Positions 24,613-34,774 of a stretch of 64,000 bases of DNA are shown here, one piece after another. A model generated the notes under the pieces. That model was not told the origin of the DNA. It made no database searches and saw nothing but the letters and a program-made list of their open reading frames with translations. The stretch spans positions 1 to 64,000 of the forward strand of contig VFJK01000027.1 of assembly GCA_009886125.1 (NCBI GenBank). The letters are read 5' to 3'. The position numbers were made by a program, and so were the translations under genes. Positions within the stretch are counted from its first letter, which is position 1. Every line of letters begins with the position of its first letter. The DNA comes from Geobacter sp. GTDB taxonomy: Bacteria > Desulfobacterota > Desulfuromonadia > Geobacterales > DSM-12255.

Positions 24613-27600
24613 ATGCGGGATACTCTTGAGGTCGCTATGCAAAGGATGAGCCTTTTTGCTAAAGATGGAATCATCTTTTTCTGGGGCATAATCGCCGCCT
24701 TTAGTATCATCCTTACCCCGCTTGAGTCCCGCGCTGCCATCGGGACTACCACCCAGAACTGGCCTGCGACGCCGATTTATTCCAATGCGGCTTACCCTTC
24801 CGCCGCCATAACCTACAATGCCGTGGCCGGAAACAACCGCCTTCTGGTGGTGGGGATATCGTCCTCGACGACAGCAGTTAATCAATCTCAACCGACAGTT
24901 ACCTACGGCGGTACGGCGATGACTTATGTCATCGGTACCAATGCGACGGCAACCCAGCAGCACTCCTACCTGTTCTACCTGCCCCTCGGGAGTTCGGCCA
25001 GTGCCGATACCGGTAAAACCATAGCAGTCACCATCAGCGGCGGCACCTCCAAGCACTGCATCGTCAATGCGGCGGTCTACACTGGTGTTGATCAGACGAC
25101 CCCGGTTGGAACTTCGGTCCCGTCGAGCAATAATACCACAGCCGGTATTGCCGTCGGCCCGTTTACTCTGGCAGTCAACGCCGGCGAACTGGGGATCTCT
25201 GTGCTGAACACGGTACAGCCTGGAACGACCAATAATAATGCTTCGACCATTGCCCTTGGAGCAACCGGACATGTATGGACCCAGGTAAGCACTGCTGCCA
25301 GTGCTAGGATGAAAGGGGGTGCCTTGCGAACCACCTTCGCCACAACTCTTAATGTCAATACGGTCACAGCAACCCAGCACACGTCATCCGTCGCGACCCT
25401 GAACTCAACCGCGGCCATGACCATTAAGCCACTTCAGGGTATCACGGTTACCAACGGCTCGACGGTAGCCGGCAACAAGTCGGTTTATGTCAATGATGGC
25501 GCAAATTCCGCAAATGTGGTGGTTGACGCCTTTTCCATGACTGCCGATGCCCTGACGAACGTTACCGGCATTACCTTCACTGCCAATGCCAATACCACCA
25601 GCGGCAATGTTTCCGGCATCAAGGTCTGGCGCAAGGTCGGTGCAACCCTTGCCGCCTGGGAGGCAAGTGATGTCCAGGTGGGTGCCACTGCAACTGCAAC
25701 GGGTGGAGCAGTCACCATCTCCGGACTCACTGAATCCGTATCGACGGTGACGCAGAATTATATTGTCACCTATGATATTGCTTCCGCTGCAACAGCCTCA
25801 ACGACCAATATCCTCACCGGCACCATAACCGCCATTACGCCGGCAGCTATTTCCCTGACCGATACATCGGCATTCAGTGCTTCTATTTATATTTATCCGA
25901 CAACTACTCTTGGCACCGGCAGCGAGCCTCCTGCTGTCCGGCTCTGGAAGTCAAGCGCTGCTACCAGGCTTGACGCCTTCACTCTGGCTCATAACAGTTC
26001 CAATACCGCGGACAATGATACCGTCTCCACGGTCACCGTCACCATGACGCCGCAATACATCTCCGGCGGCTCTGGCGGCACTATTTCCAAGATCAAACTG
26101 ATGGAGATCATCGGCTGCACCGATGCGCCGGTTTGTGCTCCGGTAAATACGACGGTTTACGGCTCAAGCACTGCGGCGACAATCGGCGATGTCTGGAACA
26201 TATCGACTCCGAGCCTGATTGCAACCGCGACCCCTGCAACGTATTATGTGCGCGTTTCGACCGCCGACATCATTACCCCCTCAGTAACCGATACGTCCGG
26301 TACGCTTCTTGGCTATTATACGTTCAGCGGCACCGTAACGGCATTAGCGCACTCCAAGGCAAGCAATAAGCTGGTGCTGGGCGACAGTGCCGGTCAGTCA
26401 CTGGAGATTGATGTTGAAAAGCCGATCGGTCCGGCTACGGCAACCGCATCAACCGGCGCCAATGGCGGCGAGATCAATCTCGCCTGGGATACGGGAAGCG
26501 ACAGTAACGGTGGGTCGTTGGATGCAACAAGCCCATACATCGTCCGTCGCAGTGATCCCGACGGGACACAGCCCAGCCCCGGATGTACGGACGGCACAGT
26601 CGTAACCCTGTCCCCGGCAAATCAAACCAGTCGCAGCTTTGTTGATACCAGCCTGATTGATACAACTCCTACCCGCTATTACTACCGGGTCTGCGCTCAG
26701 GATTCCCAGGGTAATATCAGTGACGGTGCGGCATCATATGCCAATGCCAAAGTAACAAGTGTCTGTAATAAACCGCCAAGCGTCACACTGGCTTACGAAG
26801 ACGGCGGCACTACAGCGGGGATGCAGATTATCAAATCGTCTGTCAGCGCGCCCTTCAGGCTACAGATTGCCAATAATGATATTGGCAGCTGTCCGGATGT
26901 CGATTTTTCAGTTGTGTTAGCGAATGTTGTCGGCAATGACAGTCACTTCACCAAAACCATCGACGCTGGAGCATTCCCCGGAACGGTTACCCTCGGCACC
27001 GGTGGTGGCGGCGCCAGTACCGGTAAGACCGTCAATATCCTGGTTACCGGCATCGAAGCTGCCGGTGCCCTGCAGCTTGAAACCTACAAGTTTGCCGTTA
27101 CGGTCAGTTCGCCTGGCGACAACCATGGTGCTCCGATAACAACGCCGCAGGTTACCGGCCTTCTTAACGACATGCCGCCGATCGTCCACAACAGTGCCAA
27201 CATGGCCAAGTACCAGTACGGCAGCTGGGGGCAGACATATACCTGCGCCACTTGCCACTCCAACAGTACCACCAACATCAAGGGCGTCTATCAGATCATC
27301 TCTACACCGATCGGCAGAAGAAACGTTGTCTTTACCAAGACATCGTCTGTCGTGTCCGACTCGGACGGCGTTCTCAGTAATGACCTGAGACCGAACAAGA
27401 ACGGCTCCACCCAGGTGTGTAATATCTGCCATCATCAGACCCGTCAACACCAGTACAGTGCCAGCAAGGCGTTTGGTGGCCCACAAGGCGATGAAGCTTA
27501 TAACTCCGAGCACCACAACAGCCGCGATTGCATCAAGTGTCATACCCATAACAGTGCCTTCAAGTCGATTTACGGTCTCTGCGGCGACTGCCACGGTTTC

Positions 27601-30600
27601 AAAGCCACCGGTTATTCTCCGGTAAACAAGTCAACCATGGTCAAGGATCTCACCAACGCCCTTGGACCCAGTCCGCCCAACTACGGTGCCCATGCACGTC
27701 ACAACCTTGCAAAGATCTCCTGCGGTGCCTGTCACAGCAATACCAACCATGGTCTTGAAACTACCGCCTGGCAGGGAGACGCCATTCTTGAAATCGGTTT
27801 CAACGCCAGCAAGGATACCTTCTTCGGCTTTAATCCGATTGTTCCTGTGACCGGAGGGATCTTCTACGGCACCAACAATCTGAACGGCCCCTATGTCTGG
27901 TCAGCCGGTGCCGGAACAACCATAAGCACGATAGCCGATTACAACAACTCGTGCAGTACTTACTGCCACGGCGGTGGCTCCTGGGCAACCGGCGGCAATG
28001 TCGGCAGCAACACGACGCCAATCTGGGTAGGGACGAATCAGGCAACCTGCGGTACCTGTCACAATGCCAATGGTGAACAGCCTCCGGTTTCCGGCAGCCA
28101 TGCCAAGCATGCAGGCTCTTCCGGTGCCGGTCTCGGTATCGCCTGCAACAAGTGTCATGCCACCTACAGTAACTACACCGGTAGTGCCCACATCAACGGT
28201 AAAGTTGAGTGGAGCATGACCGCTTATCCCGGCGCACTCTATAATGGCTCCAATGCTGGTTCCACAAATCAGCCGGCACCTACCTCGTCGGGTAATTACG
28301 CTACATGCGACCAGCTCTACTGTCACAGTAACGTTCAGGGACCGACAGGGACCGGTGATCCAACTGCGTTTGCAAATCCGGCACCTGTCTGGGGTGGCAC
28401 TGCTCCTTGCGGTTCCTGCCACGCAGAACCCAATACTTCCGGTTCGCATTCGAGTCACGAGGATGTTGCCGTTGCCTTTGACTGCCACGTCTGTCACAAC
28501 AACGGCGGCACTACCTCACCACTGAATCACGCCAACGGCATCATCAACTTCTCGTTTGTCGGACTCGGTCAGAATACGGTCTACTCGGCGGGCACCGCCG
28601 TTCCTGCCGGTACTGCCTACGGCAACTGCAGCGTGAGCAACTGCCACGGTCGGTTCACCCGCGCCTGGGGAACTACCGCGTCCGGGTTGACCCTCTGCGA
28701 CAAGTGCCACGGGTCTGCCACTTCACCAGGCGGTTTCTACAATACCCGCGGCCCCGGCGGCACCCTCAGCATTTACTCGGCAGCCATAGGCGTGCATGAT
28801 ATTCACCTGCAGAACCCGAATTCACCCAGAAAGGCGACATTCTCCCGCTTTACTTCGTACGCAAAAGGATTCAGCTGCAGGCAGTGCCATGCGATGCCAA
28901 ACGGACCGTTCACGGCCGGTCATATCGATACAGCCCTGCCGGCAGAAGTTCCTTTTTCTCATGTCAGTTCCATTGCTAATGTAGGTCAGACCAAATTCAG
29001 CTACTACTCATCACCCACATACACATCCGCTACCCAGAGCTGCAGTGCAATCTGGTGCCACGGCGCCGGTATGAATTCAAACAATGCAACCGGGTCTTAT
29101 GTTGGTGTCTCCGGCAGCATCCAGCGGCAGAACCCTCAATGGAATGTGCCATACCTTACCGGCAACGGGGCAGACGACTGTACAAAGTGTCATGCCATGC
29201 CGCCACCAGCACCGGATTCAAGTTATATTCATTTTGGCAAGACACTTGCCAACTGCAAGGATTGCCATACGCATCTGTCTTCGGACGGGCTTGGCTTCAA
29301 GAACAAGTCCCTGCATGTCAACGGTGAGATTGACGGTGGTTGCGACAAATGCCACGGCTATCCGCCAATTAACAATATTATCGGCGATCATGAGGGTCTG
29401 GCAACGCCGGCGCAGAATGCACTTCGTCTTGGGACAGCTGGCGCCCATAATGCCCACGTACTCAATGTCAACATCAGCAAAAACTGCCAGACCTGTCACT
29501 ACGGTTACAGTCCGGCTATGCCGAGTGACAAGCTGGAGATCGGTTTCAACGGCTATAACGGCACAGTCGTAACCGGTTCTTTCAACGGTTACACCAATTC
29601 GGTCAACGGCCCCAAATGGCAGGCAAACAGCGCTCCTGGCGGCACCACTAGCATAATAAAAGTTAACGCTTCCGGTAGTCCCAACCAGTGTTCCAACCTG
29701 TACTGCCATGGCGGCGGCACGGCCACTCTTCCTGTCCTTGGTGGCGGCAGCAATACGAACCCGAACTGGGAAGGCGGCTCCGGCGATGCGATCTGCGGCA
29801 CCTGCCACGGTACCGATACCAACAGCGCTCCGACTGGCGGCTCCCATGACCGTCATGCCCTTGGTATAAACGGCGGTGTCGGCATACTTTGCAACTCATG
29901 TCACGGCTCTTCCGTCAACATGACCCATGTTAACGGAGCAGTCAGTTGGTCTCTCGATCGTTCCATCCCGGTGATTGGCGCCAGCGCTACCTATAATAAT
30001 ACCTCGTCCGGTTCCATAGCCGGACTTGCCCCGCGGAGCAACGGCTCGGATTACCAAAACTGCAACAATTTCTACTGTCATAGTAATGTTCAAGGTACCA
30101 ACGGCATCGGCGCACCAACAGCGTACGGATCACCGCGCTGGGGTACGGACAACGGCACGCTTAGCTGCGGTAGTTGTCATAAAAACATGGCCACTGATGC
30201 AACTCCGACCGGCAGCCACCTGAAACATGCCAATACCGGGGGCGCCAATATGGCTCTCACCTGCGGCTACTGCCATCAGGATGGCGGCAGCGGTTCGCTT
30301 AACCACGCTGACAACATGATCTTTGTCAATTTCACCAGTTATGTCGGTGGCAGCTATTCCAACAGTAACCGTTCAGCTGGCTCGGTTGCCGGTTACGGTA
30401 CCTGTGCCACCACCTTCTGCCACGGTACGGCTGCATCTGACCCATGGGGGACTGTCGGTCCGCTGGCATGTAACAGGTGCCATAGCGCCAAGGTGGACGA
30501 TGTGAGCTGGTCCGGTCGTCACAAGACCCATTACAACTACTCGACCATGCCGACCAATTATACCCAGACGGTCACTGATCTCAGTACTGCTACCAGGTAC

Positions 30601-32646
30601 CGCTTCAACTGCGCGCACTGCCATGATGACAACGTCGCCAAGCACAGCCTCAAGCCGGCTTCAGCCGACAGTGCCGCCCGCGTCTTCTTCGGCATCTCAA
30701 CAGCAACACCGGCTACCAGTAGCAAGCGTGGTACCTACGTGCCCGGCACACCGCAGGGAGCGACCGATAACGGCTTCAAGTTTACCGCCGGTTCCTGCAA
30801 CACCAGTTACTGCCACTCCAACGGCCGTGGTGGTGCGCCGAAAAATATGGCTCTCACCTGGACCTCCATACCGAGCGGCAACAACTGCCTCTACTGTCAC
30901 GACGGCAAGCGGACCAGCATTGCGCAACCTACCACTCTTTCCGGCAAGCATGACAAGCATATGAACTACTCGACCAATACCTTCATGGGGCGCGGCAACG
31001 GTTTTAACTGCGTCGATTGCCATGCCAGGGTCATTACCAATACCAACAACATTACCATTGCCAATAAGGGCAGACATGTTAATGCCCTGCTCGACTACTC
31101 CGGCGCCAAGGCGGGCAAGACCTTCGATGGCTCATCAAAGGTATGCTCCAACGTTTACTGCCACTCCAACGGCAATCCGAATGCAATCGTCTTTGTCGAT
31201 ATGACCGGCAGCAAGGTCTGGGCAAGCGGCTCGGCAGCCATCACCACCTGCAACAAGTGCCACGGCCGGACGACGACAACCGGTTATCCTGATTACGCCA
31301 ACGGCGGCGCCAATCAGGCGACTTCCAACCTTCATGCCGGTCATATGCAGGGCTTGACCGACACCACTGCCTGCGCCGACTGCCACCGCAAAACTGCAGA
31401 GACTGCCGTGCCGAACCGGTTCCGCCCATACTCCACCACGCACCTCAGCGGTGGACCGAATGTCGTCTTTAACCTTGCCAAGACTTATATCGGTAGCAAG
31501 GCGACCATGACAAAGGTCGGCAACTACCAGGTGACCTGCAGCAGCACCGTCTGTCACGGCCAGGGTGCGCCGGTCTGGGGATCGCAGCCGTCAGGCGCTG
31601 CCGGTGTCAGAACCTGTACCAAGTGTCACGGCACCAAAACAACGGCTGATTACCTGACCAACTACTCATCGGCTATGATCGCCCCTGGTTACAACGGCGA
31701 AGGTACCGACACAACCATGACCAAGGCGGCGGCAACCGATGCCCGCGTCGGTGCTCACCAGCGCCATCTGGTTTCTTCCGCGATTTCTGCGCCGGTCAAG
31801 TGCAACGAGTGCCACTTAACCGTGAACAATATTCGCTCCGGCAGCCACTGGAATATGTCAACTGCCACCATGACTTTCAATGGCCGGGCGACAGCCAGTT
31901 CCCATGTGCCGACCGTGGCCCGTAGCGGCGGCATCATCAGCTGCAGTGCAACCTACTGCCACACCGGTAAATACGACTCGGGCACCGCAATGACGCCACT
32001 CTGGAATAATACCGGTTTGGTCAACGAGACCGGTACCACTGTTGCTGAATGTACCAAGTGTCATGCCATGCCGCCGTCAGGCTACACCAGTCACCCGGGC
32101 GCACTCAGTGGCGCAGCTGCCATTTCAACCATCTTTGGGGCGTGCGGCTCCTGCCACACCACTCTGAGCAATAGCGCAACGGATGTCGGCAATGTTTTTA
32201 CGACAGCCGGCAAATTACTCCATGTTAACGGCTCGATGAACTATGTCGCAAATTGTGATGGCTGTCACGCCTATGACCTGACCGGCGGCGGCACCACCTG
32301 GACCCCTGCTCTCGGCGGTGGCACCGGCACAGGTGCTCATATCAGTCATATCACCTTTATTAAAAATCGGCTTGGCATTGTTTCGTTAACCGCCTCCGGA
32401 CAGACATTCGGCATCGGCGAGCCTGCCGGGGTCTGCGGCACCTGCCATACGAACACGCTGAGTGAGCACGATAACGGCTCGCGGCAGATTACCTTCGGTT
32501 CCGGCGGGACCGTTAACACAATGGGCGCCGGTTACGGCGGCAGCATGAGCCTGGTCTTCGGCGGTGCTAACCCGTCCTTTAACGGAACAAACAAGACATG
32601 TTCAAATCTGTCATGTCACTATTTCATAACACCGAACTGGTATTAA
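24613..32646 (+). CDS. Giant secreted multihaem c-type cytochrome (2677 residues)
   Basis: GGGAGG precedes the ATG by five bases; a signal peptide with a hydrophobic core at about residues 20-40 follows. Residues 45-870 contain no haem motif and are Thr/Ser/Gly-rich beta-type repeats, including a fibronectin type III-like part (about 600-720, ending YYYRVCAQDSQGN). From residue 878 to the end I count about 31 CXXCH, 11 CX4CH (such as CSNLYCH) and one CX3CH motif. The alternation of CX4CH and CXXCH is the pattern of a repeat family known in Geobacter. It is probably a surface or extracellular electron conduit. The C-terminus (TPNWY) is shared with the next gene. Confidence 0.9.
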   Translation: MRDTLEVAMQRMSLFAKDGIIFFWGIIAAFSIILTPLESRAAIGTTTQNWPATPIYSNAAYPSAAITYNAVAGNNRLLVVGISSSTTAVNQSQPTVTYGGTAMTYVIGTNATATQQHSYLFYLPLGSSASADTGKTIAVTISGGTSKHCIVNAAVYTGVDQTTPVGTSVPSSNNTTAGIAVGPFTLAVNAGELGISVLNTVQPGTTNNNASTIALGATGHVWTQVSTAASARMKGGALRTTFATTLNVNTVTATQHTSSVATLNSTAAMTIKPLQGITVTNGSTVAGNKSVYVNDGANSANVVVDAFSMTADALTNVTGITFTANANTTSGNVSGIKVWRKVGATLAAWEASDVQVGATATATGGAVTISGLTESVSTVTQNYIVTYDIASAATASTTNILTGTITAITPAAISLTDTSAFSASIYIYPTTTLGTGSEPPAVRLWKSSAATRLDAFTLAHNSSNTADNDTVSTVTVTMTPQYISGGSGGTISKIKLMEIIGCTDAPVCAPVNTTVYGSSTAATIGDVWNISTPSLIATATPATYYVRVSTADIITPSVTDTSGTLLGYYTFSGTVTALAHSKASNKLVLGDSAGQSLEIDVEKPIGPATATASTGANGGEINLAWDTGSDSNGGSLDATSPYIVRRSDPDGTQPSPGCTDGTVVTLSPANQTSRSFVDTSLIDTTPTRYYYRVCAQDSQGNISDGAASYANAKVTSVCNKPPSVTLAYEDGGTTAGMQIIKSSVSAPFRLQIANNDIGSCPDVDFSVVLANVVGNDSHFTKTIDAGAFPGTVTLGTGGGGASTGKTVNILVTGIEAAGALQLETYKFAVTVSSPGDNHGAPITTPQVTGLLNDMPPIVHNSANMAKYQYGSWGQTYTCATCHSNSTTNIKGVYQIISTPIGRRNVVFTKTSSVVSDSDGVLSNDLRPNKNGSTQVCNICHHQTRQHQYSASKAFGGPQGDEAYNSEHHNSRDCIKCHTHNSAFKSIYGLCGDCHGFKATGYSPVNKSTMVKDLTNALGPSPPNYGAHARHNLAKISCGACHSNTNHGLETTAWQGDAILEIGFNASKDTFFGFNPIVPVTGGIFYGTNNLNGPYVWSAGAGTTISTIADYNNSCSTYCHGGGSWATGGNVGSNTTPIWVGTNQATCGTCHNANGEQPPVSGSHAKHAGSSGAGLGIACNKCHATYSNYTGSAHINGKVEWSMTAYPGALYNGSNAGSTNQPAPTSSGNYATCDQLYCHSNVQGPTGTGDPTAFANPAPVWGGTAPCGSCHAEPNTSGSHSSHEDVAVAFDCHVCHNNGGTTSPLNHANGIINFSFVGLGQNTVYSAGTAVPAGTAYGNCSVSNCHGRFTRAWGTTASGLTLCDKCHGSATSPGGFYNTRGPGGTLSIYSAAIGVHDIHLQNPNSPRKATFSRFTSYAKGFSCRQCHAMPNGPFTAGHIDTALPAEVPFSHVSSIANVGQTKFSYYSSPTYTSATQSCSAIWCHGAGMNSNNATGSYVGVSGSIQRQNPQWNVPYLTGNGADDCTKCHAMPPPAPDSSYIHFGKTLANCKDCHTHLSSDGLGFKNKSLHVNGEIDGGCDKCHGYPPINNIIGDHEGLATPAQNALRLGTAGAHNAHVLNVNISKNCQTCHYGYSPAMPSDKLEIGFNGYNGTVVTGSFNGYTNSVNGPKWQANSAPGGTTSIIKVNASGSPNQCSNLYCHGGGTATLPVLGGGSNTNPNWEGGSGDAICGTCHGTDTNSAPTGGSHDRHALGINGGVGILCNSCHGSSVNMTHVNGAVSWSLDRSIPVIGASATYNNTSSGSIAGLAPRSNGSDYQNCNNFYCHSNVQGTNGIGAPTAYGSPRWGTDNGTLSCGSCHKNMATDATPTGSHLKHANTGGANMALTCGYCHQDGGSGSLNHADNMIFVNFTSYVGGSYSNSNRSAGSVAGYGTCATTFCHGTAASDPWGTVGPLACNRCHSAKVDDVSWSGRHKTHYNYSTMPTNYTQTVTDLSTATRYRFNCAHCHDDNVAKHSLKPASADSAARVFFGISTATPATSSKRGTYVPGTPQGATDNGFKFTAGSCNTSYCHSNGRGGAPKNMALTWTSIPSGNNCLYCHDGKRTSIAQPTTLSGKHDKHMNYSTNTFMGRGNGFNCVDCHARVITNTNNITIANKGRHVNALLDYSGAKAGKTFDGSSKVCSNVYCHSNGNPNAIVFVDMTGSKVWASGSAAITTCNKCHGRTTTTGYPDYANGGANQATSNLHAGHMQGLTDTTACADCHRKTAETAVPNRFRPYSTTHLSGGPNVVFNLAKTYIGSKATMTKVGNYQVTCSSTVCHGQGAPVWGSQPSGAAGVRTCTKCHGTKTTADYLTNYSSAMIAPGYNGEGTDTTMTKAAATDARVGAHQRHLVSSAISAPVKCNECHLTVNNIRSGSHWNMSTATMTFNGRATASSHVPTVARSGGIISCSATYCHTGKYDSGTAMTPLWNNTGLVNETGTTVAECTKCHAMPPSGYTSHPGALSGAAAISTIFGACGSCHTTLSNSATDVGNVFTTAGKLLHVNGSMNYVANCDGCHAYDLTGGGTTWTPALGGGTGTGAHISHITFIKNRLGIVSLTASGQTFGIGEPAGVCGTCHTNTLSEHDNGSRQITFGSGGTVNTMGAGYGGSMSLVFGGANPSFNGTNKTCSNLSCHYFITPNWY

Positions 32647-32696
32647 TTCTGGTATTAATTTGTTGATAACATCACATAATCAAAAAGGAGCGTGTT

Positions 32697-34589
32697 ATGG
32701 AGAAACCGGGTTTAAGTCTTAAAAGCAGCAGTATTTTATTGGGCATGCTGTTGCTGCTGGCGCTGTCACTGTCGCTGCCGCAAGAGGCAGCAGCCGCAGC
32801 GCTCAGTACCTGCAGTAACGGCGGACTCTCAGGCTGTCACTTCACCAACAACATGGTTAAGGACGGTACTGCCAGGAACACGCCTGCAGGCAGGTTCCTC
32901 GGCACACATGCACGGCACTCGGGCTATTCAACATCATCTGCAAAGCGCGAATACACGTATGCGTGTACGGTGTGTCACGGCCTTGCCGGCGGCTACGCCA
33001 ACAGCCACCAGACCGGATTCAAGAACATCTCCGGCAGCGGTCTGCCAGGTATTTCGTACTCCCGTGGCAAGAAAATTGCCAACACCGATACTCCGACATT
33101 CGGCAACTGCAATAACATTTACTGCCACAGTAGCGGTCGTGGCCCCGGTATGGGGCAGCAGCGGTATAGTTCTGCCAGATGGGCAGGCGGCGGGGAATGC
33201 CGTGCCTGCCACGGTGGACGGGCCAGCGCAACCGGTGCTCCGGCACGCAGCATTGGCAACTTCACCCTGACAACAACTCACTCCCAGCATTTGAAATATC
33301 CGGCAGCTAATATCAACTGTCAGTCGTGTCACTACAAAACCGCTACCGATGCGGCATCTCTCAAAAGCTATACCGCTGCGTTGCGTCATAATAACGGCAA
33401 GCGTGACGTGAACTTTTCGCTTGTCAGCTATGGCAGCTATACCTCCTACAAGAGTACGGAAACCGGCGCTGCCGCTACCACGCGAACTTGCAACAATACG
33501 GCCTGTCACGGCGGCAAGACCCGTGGTGTATGGTCTACAACAGCGCAGAATCTTGACAACGTCTGCCTCCACTGCCATGGTGCCGGCACCGGCCTCGGAG
33601 TAGCCCTGCGGGCTGACAAGTACAATGCAGCGCCAGGCTGGGGCGGAACCGGTACCAGTACCGACCAGCTTACTGCCGCCAGTAACATCAGGGTCGGTGC
33701 CCACTACAAGCACCTCTCCTCTGTCTATATGCCCAAGCTCAAGTGTAACGAATGTCATACCGTACCGTCAGGCCCGTTCGATGGCACTCACATGGCGTCC
33801 ATGCGGTTCACCAGCCCGACACTGACCTTTGCCCAGGCATCGACGGCAACAAGAAACACTACCACACCGGTAAAAACAGATGGCACCTCAGCGACCGATG
33901 CACAATGTTCTACCACCTACTGCCATGGCGGCAAAATGATCAAGAGTGACACCAGCGGTGCATCCAGAACACCGAGATGGGCCCAGGACACCCTCATGAC
34001 CGGTGTCGCCGCCGTAGATTGCGCGAGCTGCCATGGCAACCCGCCGACCGCCGGCACAACCGCATTGACCCACAGCCTCTATACTGGACAGCCGACAACA
34101 TCATGCGTTACCTGCCACGCCATGGTTGTTAACGGCTCAGGTGTCATCGTCAACAAAGCGCTCCACATGAACGGTATAATCAATGTTACCGCCGACTGCA
34201 ACGGCTGCCACAAGTACGACATCACCGGCACCAATACCTGGGCGAATACCACCGGCACGGATCGGGCTCACTACGTGCACATCGCCTTCATCAAGACCCG
34301 GCTAAGTTATGGTGCGCTGGCTGTGACGGGTCAGACGTTTGCCACCGGTGAGTCTGGCGCAGTCTGCAGTACCTGCCACACCAGCACCTTGCTCCAGCAC
34401 AACGACGGTTCGAAGCAGATTACTTTCGGCGCCGGCGGTACGGCCAACACCATGGGAGCCGGCACTGGCAACAGCATGAGCCTGGTATTCGGCGGCTCGA
34501 ACCCGGCTACACCAACATTCGTAACGGGCACCACTGTTACCTGTTCGAACCTGATGTGCCACTATGCAGTTACGCCTAACTGGTACTAA
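32697..34589 (+). CDS. Secreted multihaem c-type cytochrome (630 residues)
   Basis: AAGGAG lies six bases before the ATG, 50 bp after the giant cytochrome gene, so the two are probably one operon. A signal peptide ends near residue 35 (EAAAAALS). I count nine CXXCH motifs (CTVCH, CRACH, CQSCH, CLHCH, CNECH, CASCH, CVTCH, CNGCH, CSTCH) and four CX4CH (CNNIYCH, CNNTACH, CSTTYCH, CSNLMCH). The first half is closely similar to the start of the next cytochrome (HARHSGYSTSSAK, HQTGFKN), while the last 110 residues match the end of the giant cytochrome. It is therefore a mosaic of its neighbours. Function is inferred as extracellular electron transfer. Confidence 0.9.
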   Translation: MEKPGLSLKSSSILLGMLLLLALSLSLPQEAAAAALSTCSNGGLSGCHFTNNMVKDGTARNTPAGRFLGTHARHSGYSTSSAKREYTYACTVCHGLAGGYANSHQTGFKNISGSGLPGISYSRGKKIANTDTPTFGNCNNIYCHSSGRGPGMGQQRYSSARWAGGGECRACHGGRASATGAPARSIGNFTLTTTHSQHLKYPAANINCQSCHYKTATDAASLKSYTAALRHNNGKRDVNFSLVSYGSYTSYKSTETGAAATTRTCNNTACHGGKTRGVWSTTAQNLDNVCLHCHGAGTGLGVALRADKYNAAPGWGGTGTSTDQLTAASNIRVGAHYKHLSSVYMPKLKCNECHTVPSGPFDGTHMASMRFTSPTLTFAQASTATRNTTTPVKTDGTSATDAQCSTTYCHGGKMIKSDTSGASRTPRWAQDTLMTGVAAVDCASCHGNPPTAGTTALTHSLYTGQPTTSCVTCHAMVVNGSGVIVNKALHMNGIINVTADCNGCHKYDITGTNTWANTTGTDRAHYVHIAFIKTRLSYGALAVTGQTFATGESGAVCSTCHTSTLLQHNDGSKQITFGAGGTANTMGAGTGNSMSLVFGGSNPATPTFVTGTTVTCSNLMCHYAVTPNWY

Positions 34590-34611
34590 TTGAGATAGTG
34601 ATATCCATGTA

Positions 34612-34652
34612 ACCACCGTAGAGACGTAAAACAATTGCGTCTCTACGGTGGT
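34612..34652. repeat. Perfect 15-bp hairpin between cytochrome genes
   Basis: ACCACCGTAGAGACG and CGTCTCTACGGTGGT are perfectly complementary around an 11-base loop, followed by an A-rich tract on the plus strand. Lacking a plus-strand T run, it is more like a REP-type palindrome or mRNA-stability stem than a classical terminator. GTAGAGACG palindromes occur as dispersed repeats in several bacteria. Confidence 0.6.
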
Positions 34653-34774
34653 AAAAAAGAAAAAAATTTCAATGCTGGCAGAAATGTAATAAATAATAAG
34701 AAGTATTTCTGTTACTAATGCAATAAATGATACTGTTGAAAATGCACAGCCTAACACAACAGGAGCAGGACATC

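Noticed and set aside
24568-25380. 270-residue minus-strand ORF
   Set aside because: Antisense to the low-complexity start of the giant cytochrome; Gly/Arg-rich translation typical of a shadow.
27901-28497. Several minus- and plus-frame ORFs within the cytochrome genes
   Set aside because: The biased codons of CXXCH repeats leave many open frames; none has a start signal or sensible composition.
27244-32640. Tandem DNA repeats in the haem region as a repeat array
   Set aside because: The recurrence reflects protein-level haem motifs with divergent DNA; no long exact repeat unit was seen.
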